A stretch of 64,000 nt of DNA from Klebsormidium nitens (Eukaryota; Streptophyta; Klebsormidiophyceae; Klebsormidiales; Klebsormidiaceae): NCBI GenBank assembly GCA_000708835.1, contig DF237039.1, positions 150,035 through 214,034 of the forward strand, read 5' to 3'. Of the stretch, positions 1 through 11,062 are shown one piece after another (position 1 is the first letter of the stretch; every line of letters begins with the position of its first letter). The position numbers were made by a program, and so were the translations under genes. Below the pieces are notes generated by a model. That model was given only the letters and a program-made list of their open reading frames with translations, did no database searches and was not told the origin of the DNA.

Positions 1-870
1 AGCCAATTGCGCACCGGCATTGAGCTGAACAGGGCGAACAAACGACGGTGCACCACAGCTTGGCTCTACGTAGTCCAAGACACCAAGAAGCGTAGTCAGC
101 CCGAAACCGATGTCGGAACTGGCGCCCGAGTGGGATGCACCTTCCCCCCCTCTTTCGGCCTTCGCTTTCTTCCCCGACCCAGAATCAGCTCGTCGCAGAA
201 ATGAAACGAGCACACAATGAACACACACAAGCTCGAGCAACTGCTCACAACTCAGCACAGGCCCCCTGGACTTTCCCAGGGTGTCTAGCACGTCCCCTGT
301 CCGAATCTGCCCACCGTCCAAAACAAGTCTGCTGACCATCCGAACTCCCCCCCCCTCCAAATTGCCCAATTCCGAAGGCCCCGTCGGTGGCTCCCGCCAG
401 TCTGGCGAAACCGCCTCTACCAGAAGCCTCTCCACAAGTCGCAGCGCAAGAGCAGCGCCCCCCTGACAGCTGGCAGTCCGCATCCGCAAGCTGTCAACAT
501 TTTCTTCGTCCCTGGCTTCATTAGCCCCCTTTGGAGACTGGCCACTTCCGTTGCTCCGTTCGCTTGAGCCGGCACCCAAGTCTTCCTCCCTCTCCCCTGA
601 CTTTACCATAGAGGCACTGTCGAAGAGTTCCGCTCCCGGGTGCCCCTCCCTGCTTGCTTCTTCCGGAGAACCAGCTGAGCAGCCATTCTGCAACAGACCA
701 CTTCCTTTCCCAACGCCTTCTCCCGTGGCCGTCTGTTCGCCTCCGGGCTCCTCGGAACAACCCACTAGCTCGCAGAGGTTCTTTGCGTCCAGAAGAAGGG
801 TGACGGACGCTAGAGTGGCAGAGCGGAGCACCGAGGAGTGAGCGGTGGGGGCTTCAGAAGGGGCGTCCAT
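1..870 (-). CDS. Unrecognised protein, N-terminal 290 codons, truncated by the left window edge
   Basis: An uninterrupted minus-strand reading frame runs from an ATG at 870-868 to the first base of the window with no stop, 290 codons. An in-frame TAA lies about 75 bases upstream and no other ATG intervenes, so this start is supported. The product begins MDAPSEAPTAHSSVLRSATL. It has a hydrophobic helix-like stretch (LASVTLLLDAKNLCELVG, about residues 20-37), then an acidic Ser/Gly/Glu-rich linker (about 38-125), then helical segments (ALALRLVERLLVEAV; LLELVCVHCVLVSFL) that could belong to an alpha-solenoid. Two long homopolymers (C7, C9 on the plus strand) stay in frame, which argues for real coding. 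I do not recognise the family. The gene is divergent from the F-box gene on its right. Confidence 0.6.
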   Translation of the reverse strand, partial: MDAPSEAPTAHSSVLRSATLASVTLLLDAKNLCELVGCSEEPGGEQTATGEGVGKGSGLLQNGCSAGSPEEASREGHPGAELFDSASMVKSGEREEDLGAGSSERSNGSGQSPKGANEARDEENVDSLRMRTASCQGGAALALRLVERLLVEAVSPDWREPPTGPSELGNLEGGGVRMVSRLVLDGGQIRTGDVLDTLGKSRGPVLSCEQLLELVCVHCVLVSFLRRADSGSGKKAKAERGGEGASHSGASSDIGFGLTTLLGVLDYVEPSCGAPSFVRPVQLNAGAQLA

Positions 871-1913
871 ACTGAGTTCAGAAGGGCTACTAGGAAAATT
901 TTGAACGTGGCTGACCAAAAGGCTGGGGCGCCGTTTTGCTTACAAAATCAGGGGCCGTGCCTGCAGTACAAAAACAAATGTACTCGTTTGTTCTGCCAGC
1001 CTCCTAAGGATGTTGAACCATTGACCTCTACAGACAATCGACTTAAAAGGACTGGGGCGAATTGACTAAGAGCATTGCTTCTTTCGACCATAGAAGTATC
1101 CTCTTTCCAAACAATGCAGGCAAGTGGGCGCAATGATAGGCAACTTCCTCCAAAGGGGTATCAACATTTCTATCCAATACCAAACGAAAGAGCCTTTGTC
1201 TGGGCTGTCAAGTGAGTATCTAAACAGCATACTACCAGCACTGAGACACTGGTTTGGATACTAAGAGCAGACGCTTTCACGCTCAACACCTCCTTCGAGC
1301 TGAGCAATTGACATACGCTCACCTCAAGAAGGACTCCGAAGCAAAACAATGTACGAATGCCTGCTTTCCACGGATGTCTTCCAGTACATATGTCCTTCGG
1401 CAGCTCCCCTCAGCCCCCATAAATAACCAATTCGAGTCCCCTTGAAGGACACACAAGAAATCACGCAATCAGACGCTCATGTGGCTGCAGTCCACCCTTC
1501 TTTTGCGCTCAATCCCTGGTTCTTCAATGGCTTTTCTCTCCTCTCAAACTGTCATGGAAAATGCAGCAGTATTTCCTGTAAAATGGTCAAAATGCCGAAG
1601 GTCCGGTCGGGCGACTATCGCGGGTACTTCCAGATTATTGCGAATATGAGGGTAGGACTGTGCATCCAACAAGATTGAGTTTGCCGCTCGATTTGGGACG
1701 CGACTCGTGAGTCGTGAATTCTTCATTTTGAGTTCTTGTGGTCGCGTATGGTAGAGACACATCACCGGGTACGGTAATAATCTCTTCAAATATACTGCGC
1801 AATGTCATAATGGCGTGCCAGCTTGAGCAGGACGAAGGGGCATTCAATTCCAATGGCAAGATCTTCCACATGTTCACTTCAAGTTCTACTTCAAGGAAGG
1901 TGACGGTCAGGTG
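871..1913. other. Intergenic region between two divergent genes
   Basis: This stretch separates the left-edge gene from the F-box/LRR gene and should hold both promoters. Only short overlapping open frames occur on both strands, none with recognisable motifs or convincing splice sites. I see no repeat or RNA gene. Confidence 0.5.
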
Positions 1914-4178
1914 ATGGCAGCCCCCTTCTCTTCAGCCGGGCAACACAGCACGGGCAGCATTGCTGCGAGGCTTTCTGCACCTTCTGTGCTCACTCTTGGT
2001 CAGGCAGGACTCGAACTCGTGCTGGAGAAACTTGAAGCGGACGCTGACAAAAACTCTTCTGCCCTCGTCTGCAAAGACTTCCGAGATGCGGAGCGCCAGA
2101 CCCGGAAGCACTTGCGGTTGCGGTGCATCAGGAGGCAGATTGAGCTGGCTCCGCCCTGCTTCGAAGCTGTGACTGATCTTGACCTTTCCAGCATCTTCCC
2201 CCCGCGCTTTTCCAGGTTTGACCTCTCTGACCGCCAGCTGGCGCACTTGGCACGGTGCTTCCCTAATGTGCGGAGCCTGACGCTGCTCGCTGATGGGTGC
2301 CAAGAGTGGCTGAGCAATGGGAGATTGCCGTTTCAAGGCACTTGGCCGAGCCTTGATATGGTGACTGTGATGCAACCGGGGGCGCACCGATCGAAAAGGT
2401 TCAAAGCCTTGGTTAACAACACGATTAGCGGGCGCCCTTTGGTGCTTGCAAATTTGAGGGAAACCAGGCAGGCTGCTGTGGGTCTGCCGTTGAACAAAGT
2501 GCGCCTCTTCTTTCCAAAGGACAAAGATCTGGAGGAGTTGGCGAAGACGAATGTAGCGCACCTAGCCAGTCTGGAGTTTGAGCTGTTAGGGTCTGATCCT
2601 TTCTCCCTAGACCTCTCAGTATTGAATTCCGTCAACTTCCCTGAGTTGACAAGTTTGAGCGCTCTTGGAGCCTGGCTTGACACTGGCGATGACAGGATCT
2701 TCAAATTCACCGAGGAGAAAGTGCGGGGCCTGCTGGAAGAGTTCCCTTACCTCACCAGCTTCACGCTCCGTGCAATGACTGGGTCTCGGTTCACCACACT
2801 CCCTCTCAGTCAGGCGCAAAAATGCAGGTTACCACTTTGCGTCTGGATTTGCGAGAGGAGTTTCGCTCTCCGGAAATCAGTTTCGACCTGTCGCCACTTC
2901 GAGACTGTATCTCGCTGGAGCAATTGGAGTTGGTGGGGGAGAAGATCCTTACATTCAGCAAGCATGGAGGGATCACAGTTGAGCTTGTTAAGAAGTGTCG
3001 GAATCTAAAGAGCTTAAAGCTAGGACTCTGGGAGCGGTACGAATGCCCATCGTCGCACGAGCTTGTTGCCTTCTTTCAGCAGATAGCAGCAGCAAGTCCC
3101 AGGTTTCTCACGCAGATTGGCATCTTGTCCCAAATCGAGGGCAAGAGTTTCAGTAGGGATTTGTTAGCCCCATTCACGCCATTTTGCAAGAGCTTAGTGA
3201 CCCTCACCTGCAGGATATGCCCTCTATGCCCTCCAAGAGTTGCGAGCTTCGTCATTGGTGGACTGCCGCTTTTGCGCGACTTGGACCTTGGGCTTGACGC
3301 ACCCTACCCTGGTGCAGAGCTCCTGATAGAGTGTCCGAGTCTTGAGAGTGTCAAATTGAAAGCCTCCCGTCTCGTAAGGTTGACCTTCACGGGTGCCCAC
3401 TCTGCCCTAGAATCACTTGACCTCTGCTTCGAGAATGAGTGGGTGGTGGAGGAGAGAGGCGAAAAGAGCAGGCAACTTTCCTGGTTCATAAGGTCCCTGC
3501 AATGCTTGGAAAAGCTGACCAGCCTTGCTCTCGACTACCGCAACTCGTCTGGCATGCCGTGGTCGGATCCAGAAGTACTACAGGCAATCGCTGAATTGCC
3601 TGTCCTCAGAAGGCTGGTTCTAGCTACACCCTATCCAATCTCAGATGCATCTGCAAAGCTTATCGCATAAGAGTTCCATTGGCTCTTGGGGTCCACTTCT
3701 CTCAAAGAGGTCCGGGTGTCGAACTGGCGCGACATGAAGGGCCCACTCGCTGGCTTTTACTCCACACTGTACGGGCATGAGGGCACCGCACATCAGGTAG
3801 GCTTAATTTCGTCCTTGAAAACACGGTCCTACCAGATCGAGAAGGGCATCAGAGAAGCTGGGAATCTTCTGCAGGTATAACATCTGGTTCGTCATCAGTT
3901 GGTTATCAGTTGGCTAGTAGGCTTCTAGGCACCGTGTGTTTGTTGTATGCACAGAACTTGGGCCTTTCAGATGCTTGTTAGTCCTTACAGTGCTTGACTG
4001 CATCCATCAGGGAATGCCTTCCTTGTCGTCTGCTTTGCCAGACATTTCCTTGACTCTACACTACGGTGGTGTGCAGCATGATGGTGAGCGTTCGGAGCCT
4101 TCAATAGAATCATCGGTCTATGAAGCTTCGTCTGATGAAGAATTTGGTGGCGAAGAGATTTCTAGCGCTGAAGACTAG
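1914..4178 (+). pseudogene. F-box/LRR-type protein gene with a frameshift and an in-frame stop
   Basis: The first frame (ATG 1914) encodes an F-box-like N-terminus near residues 22-75, with the pattern LEKL, SALVCKDFRDAE and LRLRCIRR. Leucine-rich repeat segments follow (VTDLDLS, VRSLTLLADG, LTSLSALGAW, LTSFTLRAM). F-box/LRR proteins act as substrate receptors of SCF ubiquitin ligases. The LRR reading jumps from frame 3 to frame 2 at a run of five A (2818-2822); one extra A would join it to MQVTTLRLDLREEF. Frame 2 then continues through more LRRs but meets TAA at 3668-3670. The same frame goes on with convincing LRR sequence (EFHWLLGSTSLKEVRV) to a donor at 3875. A phase-0 intron (3875-4010) leads to a last exon 4011-4178 ending in an acidic tail. 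Two lesions suggest a recent pseudogene. Sequencing error at the A run is possible for one of them. Confidence 0.6.
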
Positions 4179-5225
4179 GCTCTGGGCTTGGTAAAGTCCA
4201 CCTTTCGCTAGCCGTTGCAAGGGCCTGGGGTGCAGATAATGTAACAGAAAAGTGCAGTTGGTTGGCCTGGATATTCGCACACTGCATGGATTGCTAAGAA
4301 AGCATGAAGCATCAGTGTACTTTTTGGGAAGAAAGCCATAACTAATCTGTTCAGCGGGCTGCACTGCACTTCAGTTGCATGCGGCCCGTTTGCATAGTAT
4401 TGCGCGGAGTCAACGTCTGTCTATAATCGGAGCCAGCCAGTCATGATCAGCGGCCGAATGTACTAGTACATATGCATACCGTCCGCAAAGCTGCCGATTG
4501 ACGCACCTTGCTGGTGCGATGCGCTCTAAGGTAGCCTAGCTCAGGTCCGGATCCTAGCTTGTCGAATGCAGGTGATCTCGAATCATGAGTAAGCTTGCCG
4601 CCATGGGCCGCAAACATGCTGATGGTTCAGCAAACGATGCCGCAGAGCTATGAGCTTGTATCGCCGTTAGTGACCATCCATGTGCATAGGACCATGCCGC
4701 AGGCAAAATCTCCTGACAAGAGCGGGCCCGACTGCACCTGTTACCCCGGTTTAAAGGGAGCCAATTGCTACTAATGCGGAGATGCATTAGTCGAATGTAC
4801 TCACTCTCAAGGTGCAGTATACTTCCTCTACATGCAGTGGCAATGATCAGGCAACCCTCTAACCTGTCTGGGAAAGATAGACAGATCCTCGTGTAAACAA
4901 CTAGTCGATCACAGCCGTGACTTCAGAGCGCCTCATTTAATTGGGATCTGGACAGCTCGCGTTGTGCCAACAATGCCATCATCTCCACAACGATCACAAG
5001 GGTGGCAAGACTGCTGCTCGAATGCTGAAGTAGAGCATCCGAGTCAATGAGCTGAACAAGCCGAGCTTCAACCTCAAAAGGCTTGAAGCAAACGCAAACT
5101 GTTTCTACTCTATTTGTCAATCTCAACAAAGAATGTGTACTATCCAGGCAACAAAGCCTGGTTCTGGGCCTCGTGCTTAAAGCGAATAACCGTGCAGCTA
5201 ACCTGCTCGCCTCACAAACGCCAAA
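4179..5225. other. Intergenic region between convergent F-box and CYP51 genes
   Basis: This is the expected 3' UTR and terminator space for two convergent genes. Only short, mutually contradictory open frames are present. I see no repeat or RNA gene. Confidence 0.45.
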
Positions 5226-8200
5226 TCAAGCGGGCGTCAGCTTTCGCCGCTTATAGCGCACACGGCACTCCCCTTTGGGTCCCACGACCATCGATTCGAG
5301 GTCCGGTTCCGGGAAAGGGCTCACGTTCTCCAACTCGAAGTTCCTCAGGAGGATGCTCCAGATTGTCTTGATTTGCATGTAGGCAAACGTCTCCCCCATG
5401 CACCCGTGCCTGCCTCCGCCAAAGCCGATGTAGGAGAAGGCGCCATATGCCTGCGAATGAGTGTTAGATGGGCTCCGTCAAAGCTTTGATCCTGTCAGTC
5501 AGTCCTTACAAATCTCTTGCGAATTTTGATCAAGGTAACTGATGCGACGCGATGCACGTTAAAGCAAGGCTCCGACTCCTGGCGTGTCGTTGAAATGGTA
5601 CAGACTTGCAGACGCTCCCTATAAAAGGTGGCACTGACTGTGTCGAACTCTACTTCCGATGCTTGCCCGTTCGTCGCCGCTTGCCCGACCGGGACGAACA
5701 ACCTCGTCTCTCTTAAAAACAGACATATCTCGAGAGCAGCAACACCCTGGCTGGCTGCCGAAGTTGCCTTGAGTTAACTCGTTAAGAACGGGGTTTAGAC
5801 ACCTCAATGAGTTCCTTACACAAGTCGCCACATTTGTAACAACGTTTTCGAAGAGTAACCATTTGCCGAGCAGGCTAACTTTCCGTGTTCTGAAGCGGTG
5901 TCATTCCTGATCAGCGAAGAAGGGACGCTGATCTTTCTTGGCGGACGACCCTCTACACAGCTCACTATTTGGGTCCCAGTCCATCAACAGAGAACCGTCG
6001 TGATAAAACTCCGCAAAGGCTAAAACAGTCCTCGACTGACGGCTCTGCAGACACTTTGCAATGTGTACTCAGCAGTACTCTGGAACCTTGTGCACAGGCC
6101 CGCACCAAAGCCACTGACAAATCCGGTGAGCCCAATTGTCCGTCGCCGAATGCCACGTGGCATGCACCCACCTTGTCCTCCTCGCGGCCTGGCCCGAAGC
6201 GGTCCGGGTCAAACTCGTCGACGCGCTTGTAGACGTGCGGCAGGCGGTGCGCGAAGCTGGGGGAGGTAGCGACGATATGGCCCTTGGGCACCACGTGGCT
6301 CTCGCCCTTGCGGTTGGTGACGGAGAAGTCCTTGTGCACGTAGCGTAGCAGCATGATCAGGGGGGGCTGCAGGCGTAGCACCTGGGGGGGGGGTGGAGGA
6401 GGACGCGTTACAGCATGATCGAGAGGGGTGTAAAACAAGGCGAAAGTAGGAGGGACACCAAAACAGCTACAACGAGATGGTAAGAAATGTCCGGAAGACT
6501 TTGTTGTGCGGGGCGAAGGGGTAGCGAGAGGCAACGAAGCCTGATTTGGAGGAGAGTGTAACCGCAGCCCCGGCGGCGCCAGATCAAAATGCGAATCTAC
6601 TTCGCTGCCCTGGTCTGCGCTAGACCAAGAGAGGGAACTCTTGAGCTGAGCACTCCAACTTGAGCTGAGCACTCCAAGGAAACGAAGTAGTGATGACCGT
6701 CATGAAGACAGCAGGCAAAGTGAGTTGAGACGCTGCTCTCAAAGCTTGGAGAGGGAGATGATCCAGTTGCCAATAGCCCACAGCTGTACGTCGTAATGGG
6801 GGAGGAATCAATCGGGTTGGCCCATACCGTCATTCCTCTTCTGGAAAGCCGACGGCCGGATCTAAATGGCTAAGTTTTTCCCACGGCACTTTCTACGCTG
6901 CACTGATTCCTACATGGAATGAGGGAGAACGGGCAGCAGCCGTTTAAAAGACTGGCGCCGTTCCACCGCTCCTTAACAACCCGCTCGTTTAGGTCACCCG
7001 GTGACAAACACGCGAGCGACAGAGAGGCTGCCGGGGACCCCCTGTCGAACCAGTAAAGGAGTGGTATACTTTACAGAATCGATGGACGGAGCGAGCACTT
7101 GGTGAGACGTTACCTCCTTGATGGCGCGGTGCAGGTAGTCCATCTCCTGCAGGATGTCGTAGTCGAGCTTCTCCCCGTGCTTGGCCAGCACGCGCTGCTG
7201 CTCGCGCACCACGTTCGGCAAAAACTTCTTCTCGCCCCTGCACTCCACACCCGTCAACGGAGAACATTATGAGACCCCAAAGTGTGCAAAGTATCCGGCT
7301 ACGGTGATCCTGAGTTAACGGACTTGTAGCAGATTTGAAGAGACGCAGATTACGACGAAGCTCAGACTGGTCCTTTTGCCAGCCACTCACAAAATGAGGA
7401 CAAGAAGCTGCCGCTGCCTCTGACATAGGCAGTGGGGCAAAGGGTGGAATATCGGTAGAGTCAGGATTTGAAAAGCTGTTTGAGCCACATTCCGCCTATA
7501 TTCTTGACCCACACGGTTCTTCGCACTGCAGTAGGATTGAATACCATTCTGGTCATTAGGATCGCCTGGGTCCTGTCAGACCGAGGCGGCTGAGTGAGAG
7601 CTGGGCCTAATCAACTTTTGGATCAAGCTAACCTGGGCTTAAAGCAGCGCTTCTCCGAAAGCACGACTTGCCTCCAAATCGTTCCGACACACTTCGGACA
7701 GAGCTTGGTTCGTCTGACGTCCCTTCCAAGATTCAAAGTGCGGTAGATGCTTTCTGATCTGCCTTGCTTCAACACGAACGGGTTTCCAGTAAGACACACG
7801 TGCGATGCAAAGATCGATCGATGTAGAGGAATCTCGGAAAAATTGTAGGGCCATCCAAGGAGATTGCTTACGCATGGAGATAAAAGCCGGTCCATGTGGA
7901 GGTGATCGAGCTCGTGTGCTGGCCAGCAAACAGGGCGGCAATCAATAGGCCCGTGATCTCGTCGTCGGTCGTGGGACGATCCGGGTTCTTGTAGCGAGCG
8001 TCTATGAAGGCCTGTAGGAAGGCAACGGGCTTTTGAATACGGTAAACGCCGGACGTGGCAGAATTGATGTAAACCTTTCCGGCTAGGAACGAGTCACAGT
8101 TCCAACTCCGAGGTGCGCAATCAAAGATGGCACTAGCGAGACAGAAACACAGGACGTTCCTGAAAAGCTGCATAAACGAACTGACTAACACATTATATCA

Positions 8201-10233
8201 AGGGTCGGGAGTCCGTTTTCGGATGGGCACAGAAGGAACGAACTGAGATGAACATGCGGCAGACTCCAGAGGCTCGTAGAGGCAGTCCTGTGCGAGAAAA
8301 CCTCCCTTCGGGACAGAACAGCTCGATCTCTTAGCCTTGTACATCTGGAAACAAAGCGCCCACATCTATACATCTGAGAGAAGACACAGGAGGCCGCACC
8401 TGCAGGGCGTCATTCTCGCGCACGCCGGTGGCGCGCCGGTTATTGATGATGGAGCGGAACACGTCGCGCAGCTGCTTGCGGGCCTGGTCGCGGCGCAGGT
8501 GGGCGGGGATCGGGAGGCGGGGCATGATGACGCTGATGGGGAGCATGCCCAAATCCAACACATGGAACAGGTCCGACACCTGCGGTCAAAGAACGGAATC
8601 AGGTCAGAAGAAGGATAATCGTCATGACTAGAAACAGTACACTGGCCCCTGCTGTTCGTGCAGAGTGGGCCAATGGAGCCACAGGTCCATATGAAAGAGC
8701 GGGAAAATGACGAAACAGAGCCAAACCAACAAGCCTTTCGCTCCTGCCAGGTCAAGGTCTGCCTATTCTTGGTCTCCAGTTCCTGTAATGTCCACCGCTG
8801 CAGACAAGAGACTCGAGAATAGAAACTATTGGGCATCTTTCACCCCCAATTCATCAGCTCAGCCAAGCTTTACTACCACCTGATCAACTATTGCTTGACC
8901 AACTTTTGATGGGTACCTCACCTGCTCAAACATTTGCTCGCGCACCTCCCTCCCGAGCAGCGTCCTACTGGCCGTCATGATGATCAGCTTGGACAGCTCC
9001 TCCTTGAGATCCACCTCGCCCTCATCTCCCCACTTGCCAAAGAACGTCTGTGCACAGCACAGGATAAGCCTTCAAACACTACTGCACTTGGATGCAAGCC
9101 ACAAAAGTGTAGCTCTGGTTGGGCTTCCTTTCCTTCACTCGTGCTGCTCCTCGCACAGAGTCTGGTCAGAAAAGTCTTCTCTTACACATACGCAGAAAAG
9201 AATGTTTCTGACAGCTCGCTCCATGACACAGTGTCAGAAGATCCTTTTGTTCTCAAACAGTCTGGCGGAAAGCCACTGTGTACATATGACCACTCCACTG
9301 GTTTGCATAAAAGTGGAGAAAGAGAGAGTGGCGCCCAAGACACGCATTTGACCTCTCCTCACCTCTGCCTCCATCACCATCATTTTGACATAGTCCCGCA
9401 GCCTGCTGCTGCGGAGGCTCTCCGCAAACATGCGGAACTGCTCCTGCCTGACGCTGTAGTCAACATCAAAGACGACGCCTTTCCCGAAAGTAGGCACCGA
9501 GTACTGGTACACCTCCTGCTGACTCAACTCCGCCTCAGCGGCCTGCGATTACAAACGTGCATTGAATGACCGTCTGTTCGGCAGCGCCTGCAGCGTAAGC
9601 TGCTGGTGTACAGACGAATGTGCTCAGTGCTATATCCAACCAACCGAGAAGATGACAGAATGCAAAAATGAAAGATGGAGCGAACCAGTGTAGATATCTG
9701 GTCTGCAATTCGCCCTGCCAGGCATCCCTTCTTTAAGAAATGCAAGGTGCTCAAGATTTAAGGTGAGTTTCCTCAACTGCTTCCACAGCAGCAGCAAGCT
9801 GTGACTTTGACCTCCGCTTTCATCAGACGGCAACTAGCTCTTGAGCTCGACGACATACGAGTCCACAAGCAAACCAGGGAGATGAGGCACAGCGGCAATA
9901 ACCACAATCATTGGATCTTACCTTGAAAAAGTGATTGGACACCTCTGGTCCAATAAGGAATGTGATCCTCTTGTGGAACACATTGACGGTGAATACATCC
10001 CCATGCTTCTCATACCCTTCCTTTATGAGTTTGAGCGGGCCATCCATGAACTTCAACACACCACCAATTATTGGAATTGTACTAAGGGTGGGGGGAGCTT
10101 TTCCATTCCTCTTCGTAGCCAATGACACCACCACCAGCACAGACAGGAGGACGACAATGACTGATGCGAGCACAAAAGCGCTACCAGGAATCTGCCCTAG
10201 CAGGCCCTCCAGACTTGCCCTGACATCCGCCAT
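5226..10233 (-). CDS. CYP51: Sterol 14-alpha-demethylase (cytochrome P450, CYP51 family)
   Basis: CYP51 removes the 14-alpha methyl group of obtusifoliol or related sterols in the ER, using NADPH-P450 reductase. Eight exons join in phase: 10233-9922, 9542-9363, 9047-8922, 8579-8400, 8011-7872, 7237-7114, 6381-6172 and 5450-5226, giving 498 aa, normal for the family. The start is the ATG at 10233; the frame is open a few codons upstream but only from TTG. Visible features are an N-terminal membrane anchor (about residues 20-42), [12 protein letters not shown], the CYP51 I-helix signature [14 protein letters not shown], the ExxR motif spanning the exon 6/7 junction (KEVLRLQ), the PDRF meander, and the heme-binding loop [10 protein letters not shown] with its cysteine ligand. 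The protein ends RRKLTPA. Intron 7 holds a perfect 19-bp tandem duplication (6640-6677). The gene is head-to-head with SSU72. Confidence 0.95.
6640..6677. repeat. 19-bp perfect tandem duplication in CYP51 intron 7
   Basis: cttgagctgagcactccaa occurs at 6640-6658 and again at 6659-6677 with no mismatch, inside the 721-bp last intron of CYP51. Confidence 0.85.
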
Positions 10234-11062
10234 CTTCCTGATATCCAAGCGCCCAGATCTACTTTCTCAGATGTCCTAGACCATGATCTTCAGCAACAAG
10301 CTGAATTTCCAATCGTCCAGCTTTGTCACAAAGTTTGTGCCGCTGCGCCTAATGCAAATTCTGCAGATCTAGATTGACCACCTTCCTGCAGAACACCGCT
10401 TGCATTGACAATGAAACGTTGGTTGAACTGCAGTGAAGGAACCGCAGTGCAGAAAACATTGCAATTTGCAGTGGAACGCACTGCGTCCTTTGTTCCTGAG
10501 CCGCTGTCCCTAAATGTGGCAGGGCCGCTTATACCGCAGAATTAGAACCAAAAGGGTTAAAATACAAATCTGTCAGGATTTCGCAAACGGTTTTGTCTCC
10601 AACCCGCAGAACCATGGTTTTCAATCGCTTGTAACCGGATCAAAGTTAAGCAACCACCCAGCTTCTGACCAGACCCCTCTGTTCACGTTTTTGAGGACGC
10701 TAAATCACGCTCTCAAACCAATCGCAGCCATCCAACAGTACAACTGTAAGATCCGACGGTGGGATAAATGAGGTCCTTGCACTGCGCCCTCGCCATCATG
10801 ACAACAGTGGCGCGAAAGCTCGACAGTTTTCAATAGCTTTTCAAGCAACATCTGCAATTTGAAGAAGCGCTCGAGGGGACAGCTGCTGCAATGTCGTGAT
10901 GCTGAAGGGGCTTTGGCAGTTCGTTCTTACACTTTACAATCAGATGAGTACCAGCACAAGGTCGTCGGCAAGTTTCCGCTTCATTTGTATTGCAGATTAA
11001 TATCTGAACAAGGTGATTTGGGTAAAGCTAAGGATAAGCCACCCGCCAACTTGTTTTAAGCA
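10234..11062. promoter_or_regulatory. Shared intergenic region of the divergent CYP51/SSU72 pair
   Basis: This 829-bp gap between two divergent start codons must contain both promoters. No single motif stands out that I would call a core element. Short open frames here have no recognisable product. Confidence 0.4.

Noticed and set aside
6130-6171. CYP51 exon 7 reads on into [13 protein letters not shown], faintly like a heme-binding FGxG loop
   Set aside because: It lacks the cysteine ligand and lies after a good GTGGGT donor. The true loop [10 protein letters not shown] is in exon 8. Probably coincidence or a very old remnant.
9934-10279. Plus-strand frames overlapping CYP51 exon 1
   Set aside because: Antisense shadows of a confidently assigned exon.
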